The notes under the pieces: model-generated
Seen by the model: only the letters and a program-made list of their open reading frames with translations
What the model was told of the DNA's origin: nothing
Databases searched by the model: none
From: Roseivirga pacifica
GTDB taxonomy: Bacteria > Bacteroidota > Bacteroidia > Cytophagales > Cyclobacteriaceae
DNA length: 64,000 nt
Reading direction: 5' to 3'
NCBI RefSeq assembly: GCF_900111145.1
Contig: NZ_FOIR01000001.1
Span: 813,501 to 877,500, forward strand
Shown here: positions 61,107 to 64,000 of the stretch, piece after piece
Position numbering within the stretch: position 1 is the stretch's first letter
Layout: each line of letters begins with the position of its first letter
Program-made: the position numbers and the translations under genes

Positions 61107-62621
61107 CTATAGTCCAAGTTCTGCAAGAGCACCAGAGCTAGCAGCCCAAGTCCAAGCAAAGTCAGCAGCAGTAGGTCCGTAAGATTTGTCGGCTACAGCT
61201 ACTCCGTAAGTAATAATGTTGCCAGTAACACCGTCAAAGTAACCATCAGCATTGTCAGCAAGGTCAGTTTCCCAGTTAGTACTAGCTTCTGCACCGTTAC
61301 CACCGAAAGAGTCGATTCTACCCGCAGTGATACCGAAGAAGTAAAGGTTTGTAAGTGTTGCGTTAGTGTCATCATCCCAGTCAACAATAGCATCGATGTC
61401 ATCGCCACCGTAGATTACACCTTCAGTGAACATGTGGTTTTCACCTCTTGTTCTAGTTCCTTCAGGACCGTCAAGTTCGAAAGCAGAACCAGTTCTTGGA
61501 GTGATAATGATGAAGTTTGAAACAGTACCGTTCCAGTCTTGGTCAGTATCCATTGAATCATCGTAAGAGTTCCAGATAACTACGTTTTCTACAGAAACAT
61601 CTCCACCGAAGAATTCGATACCATCATCAGCGTTAGCTACAACTTCAATGTTGTTGATAGTAGTACCAGAACCAACACCACCTAAAGTAAGACCGTTGAT
61701 CTCGTTACCAGCACCAATGTTAGTTCCACCGTGACGGATAGAAACATAAGATAGAGTACCTGAGTTATCAGTTGGCTCATTTCCACCGTAAAGACCGTTA
61801 GGGTCAGAAGAAGGAATACCTTCGATTTGTAGCTCAGCTAGGTCTTCTACATCAGAAGTGTTTTTTGCAGTGATAGGTGCTTTACCAAGAATGATAACAC
61901 CACCCCAACGACCAGCGTTTTCAGGGCTCATTTCGCTAGAGAAGTAAGTACCAGCAGCAATATCAGAAGGATCAATTGGGTCTTCGATAGTAGTGAAGAT
62001 GATTGGAAGCTCAGGAGTACCTTCAGCATCAATCATTGCGCCTCTAGCAACAAGTAGTGCAGTAGCAGCAGCTTGCTGACCAGTGTTACCTTTAATTACA
62101 GTACCTGGCTCAATTTCTAGAGTAGCACCTTCTTCTACAGTAACTCTTGTATCTAGTACATAAATGTTATCGGCAGTCCAAAGTGTGTTTTCAGTAATGT
62201 TACCTCTTACAGTTACCACAGGAGTTGTAGCAATAGCATCGATAGTAAGAACAGCAGTAGCATCGTCTGAAGAACCTTCAGCATCTGTTACAGTAAGTAC
62301 AACGGAACCAGCACCTACAGCAGTAGCAGAAAAGCTAACAGCGATAGTACCAGAAGTAGCGTCAGCTTCCATGTCAGTAGTGATTGTAGCACTACCACCT
62401 TGTGCAGAAACGCTTGAAGTAGCAAAACCACCTGGAGTTGTAACATCAAAGTTCAAAGTGATTGAAGCATCAACAGTTACATTGCCTGGGTTTGAAGTAG
62501 AAGCTGTAACTGTAGGAGCATCCGGAGATGGAGCTGGATCATCATCATTACACGCAGAAACAGCAAAAACCATTGCCGCAGCAAGGAATAGGCTGAATAA
62601 TTTGTTCAAAGAGTTTTTCAT
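61107..62621 (-). CDS. Surface lipoprotein with Ig-like and beta-helix regions
   Basis: This 504-residue protein has a lipoprotein signal (AAAMVFAVSACNDDDPAP; lipobox cysteine about residue 24, followed by acidic residues). Residues about 36-130 form an Ig-like, Ala/Thr/Ser-rich region. A repeat-rich part (about 135-500) has beta-helix character (RVTVEEGATLEIEPGTVIKG, ALLVARGAMIDAEGTPELPI, NIEVVANADDGIEFFGGDVS). The family is found beside TonB receptors in Bacteroidota; its exact role is unknown, possibly ligand capture at the surface. It precedes the receptor gene and follows a Pho-box-like array. Confidence 0.85.
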   Translation of the reverse strand: MKNSLNKLFSLFLAAAMVFAVSACNDDDPAPSPDAPTVTASTSNPGNVTVDASITLNFDVTTPGGFATSSVSAQGGSATITTDMEADATSGTIAVSFSATAVGAGSVVLTVTDAEGSSDDATAVLTIDAIATTPVVTVRGNITENTLWTADNIYVLDTRVTVEEGATLEIEPGTVIKGNTGQQAAATALLVARGAMIDAEGTPELPIIFTTIEDPIDPSDIAAGTYFSSEMSPENAGRWGGVIILGKAPITAKNTSDVEDLAELQIEGIPSSDPNGLYGGNEPTDNSGTLSYVSIRHGGTNIGAGNEINGLTLGGVGSGTTINNIEVVANADDGIEFFGGDVSVENVVIWNSYDDSMDTDQDWNGTVSNFIIITPRTGSAFELDGPEGTRTRGENHMFTEGVIYGGDDIDAIVDWDDDTNATLTNLYFFGITAGRIDSFGGNGAEASTNWETDLADNADGYFDGVTGNIITYGVAVADKSYGPTAADFAWTWAASSGALAELGL

Positions 62622-62690
62622 GTTTTTGATTAGGTTTTGAAATTTGGTTACAAAACAACATGAAAGACCCTAGAAAGCTTTTATCCGAGT

Positions 62691-62744
62691 GTTAAGAATA
62701 GTTGTCATTCCGTTTAACAAAAAGTTAACGGTGTTAACGGAATG
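62691..62744 (-). promoter_or_regulatory. Array of TTAAC-type motifs resembling a Pho box
   Basis: On the minus strand the hexamers GTTAAC, GTTAAA, TGACAA and CTTAAC follow each other at exactly 11-base intervals, with another GTTAAC 9 bases before the first. Direct repeats at 11 bp are the signature of PhoB/PhoP-type binding. The last unit is about 70 bases before the lipoprotein ATG. Confidence 0.5.
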
Positions 62745-62755
62745 TTACCAAGAAA

Positions 62756-63745
62756 TTAGTGGTTGATAGGTATCTTTTTTAGCAGCTTTTCTATGATGTG
62801 CTCAGTAGTGATTCCATCCGCTTCTGCCTCGTAATTCAAGATTATCCTATGATTAAGCACGTCCGCAGCTATTTCCTTAATATCTTCTGGTAGCACGTAA
62901 TCGCGCTGGTTAAAGAAGGCAATTGCCTTGGCTGCAAGGTTTAAATTAATACTGGCACGTGGCGATGCACCAAACTGCATGTAATATGCTTCTTCGTCAA
63001 GCCCGTACTCTTTTGGGTTACGGGTGGCAAATACAATTTCAATTATATAGCGCTCCAAAGAATCGGAAATGGTTACTTGGTTCACCTCATCGCGAATGGC
63101 AAAGATGTCTTCCTTTGTCAATAGGGTTTCCAATTCCGGCTTGAATTTCATGTTCGACATACGTCTCATTACTTCAAGCTCTTCCTCTTTGGTTGGGTAG
63201 TTTACCTTTACCTTAAGCATAAATCGGTCAATTTGTGCTTCTGGCAAACTATAGGTTCCTTCTTGGTCTACTGGGTTTTGTGTTGCCAGTACTAAGAATG
63301 GTCTATCTAACTGATAACTATGCTCACCAATGGTAACGGTTTTTTCCTGCATGGCTTCTAAAAGAGCCGACTGCACCTTGGCCGGAGCACGGTTTACCTC
63401 ATCGGCAAGTACTACGTTGGCAAATATTGGCCCTTTCTTAACCTCGAACTCCGCTTTTTTCTGATTATAAATCATAGTACCGATCAAATCGGCAGGAAGT
63501 AAGTCGGGCGTAAACTGAATACGCTGAAAATCTAAGTGAAGCACATTGGCAAGTGTATTTACCGTTAGGGTTTTGGCAATGCCCGGTACACCTTCCAATA
63601 GAATGTGTCCGTTAGTAAATAGGCCCACCATTAGGCGGTTTACCATATACTCTTGCCCAACCACAATCTTGCTAACCTCGCTGGCAACACGGTTGATCTT
63701 CTCTTGATGTTCTTTTCTTATATCGTTAGAAAGTACCTCTTCCAT
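62756..63745 (-). CDS. MoxR-family AAA+ ATPase
   Basis: This 329-residue AAA+ chaperone-like ATPase has Walker A LLEGVPGIAKTLTVNTLA, Walker B NVVLADEVNRAPAKVQSALLEAMQE, sensor 1 LVLATQNPVDQEGTYSLPEAQIDRF and a C-terminal lid (GASPRASINLNLAAKAIAF). MoxR proteins usually work with a VWA/DUF58 protein encoded just downstream, but the next gene in this direction is the lipoprotein, so such partners are not adjacent on this side. The promoter region 63746-64000 holds no other gene. Confidence 0.93.
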   Translation of the reverse strand: MEEVLSNDIRKEHQEKINRVASEVSKIVVGQEYMVNRLMVGLFTNGHILLEGVPGIAKTLTVNTLANVLHLDFQRIQFTPDLLPADLIGTMIYNQKKAEFEVKKGPIFANVVLADEVNRAPAKVQSALLEAMQEKTVTIGEHSYQLDRPFLVLATQNPVDQEGTYSLPEAQIDRFMLKVKVNYPTKEEELEVMRRMSNMKFKPELETLLTKEDIFAIRDEVNQVTISDSLERYIIEIVFATRNPKEYGLDEEAYYMQFGASPRASINLNLAAKAIAFFNQRDYVLPEDIKEIAADVLNHRIILNYEAEADGITTEHIIEKLLKKIPINH

Positions 63746-64000
63746 AATAATTCATCTTTCAGAAAGCGCGCAAAATAAAAAATTAAGTATTACTAAAGCA
63801 TAATACTTATATGAATGCAGAAGGTTTGATGGCCTTCGGTTCATTTTACCCCAAATATCTCTTATTTAATGGGTTGCTCTACACCGCAGTTATCATTTAA
63901 CAAGAATTAACAGCAGAAAAAATTTTCAAAAAATTTTCGGTTCAATTCATAAGAACTGTCATAAGCTTTCAGGAATAAGTAAAAAATAGCTCACCCACAG
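63746..64000. other. Upstream region of the MoxR gene, no gene seen
   Basis: No supported ORF. A nested dyad ATGAA...GAAGG...CCTTC...TTCAT spans 63811-63844, without a T-tract. Its role is unclear. Confidence 0.35.

Overview
The window is a chromosomal segment of a Bacteroidota bacterium, most likely a member of the Cytophagales. The evidence is the gene content: TonB-dependent receptors with carboxypeptidase-like N-terminal domains, FecI/FecR-type sigma/anti-sigma pairs, a tricorn-like S41 protease, a DUF6427 membrane protein and a DUF5117-type metalloprotease. Start regions are A/T-rich, classical Shine-Dalgarno sites are mostly absent, and several genes carry a TAnnTTTG-like element close to the start codon. 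I see no tRNA, rRNA, prophage or CRISPR array. Most of the window is ordinary core genome; the accessory interest lies in regulatory modules and repeats.

Layout. 1-480: the tail of an unknown gene, then an island of hairpin repeats. 478-5177 (minus): tricorn-like protease, Rieske protein and DUF418 membrane protein, tightly packed. 5279-10062: a TonB-dependent receptor, a nitroreductase, two small unknowns and a UbiA-like prenyltransferase. 10223-14534: metalloprotease, aspartyl protease with PDZ and an SRPBCC protein. 14634-19982: a surface CHAT-TPR protein convergent with an ECF sigma factor and membrane TPR anti-sigma-like protein, then a divergent stand-alone receiver protein. A 14-base element is repeated in front of both the sigma gene and the receiver gene.

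20060-29927: housekeeping genes (glyA, tatC, rpiB, DUF6427, rbfA, a LolC/FtsX-type permease, a SNF2 helicase and radA). 29916-33056: a PLP enzyme, a RAYT (REP-associated tyrosine transposase) with three copies of a ~168-bp REP-like unit, and an RluD-type pseudouridine synthase. 33043-36136 (minus): an overlapping operon of MscS channel, potassium channel and hemolysin III. 36325-39505: a LytS/LytR-type two-component system and NDH-2. 39909-44008: uvrA, with a heptanucleotide tandem repeat upstream, and a membrane-anchored endonuclease/exonuclease/phosphatase protein. 43995-46378: creD with a winged-helix regulator and a membrane protein, bracketed by two copies of a TACTTTG-N5-CAAAGT dyad.

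46463-50053: a FecI/FecR pair followed not by a TonB receptor but by two paralogous outer-membrane proteins, one of which carries the STN signalling domain. 50650-53624: an arsenic operon (arsR, arsM, arsC, acr3) with two identical candidate ArsR operators. 53723-58058: chromate transporter, AraC regulator, HAD phosphatase, LOG-like protein and a TIGR01777 epimerase-like protein. 58158-62621: a lipoprotein/TonB-receptor pair behind an array of TTAAC motifs spaced 11 bp apart that resembles a Pho box. 62756-63745: a MoxR ATPase.

The strongest candidates for under-described biology are the FecIR-STN-barrel locus, the CHAT/sigma/anti-sigma module with its duplicated promoter motif, and the RAYT with its four-arm repeat units. 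All functional links beyond family membership are inferences from sequence and gene order.
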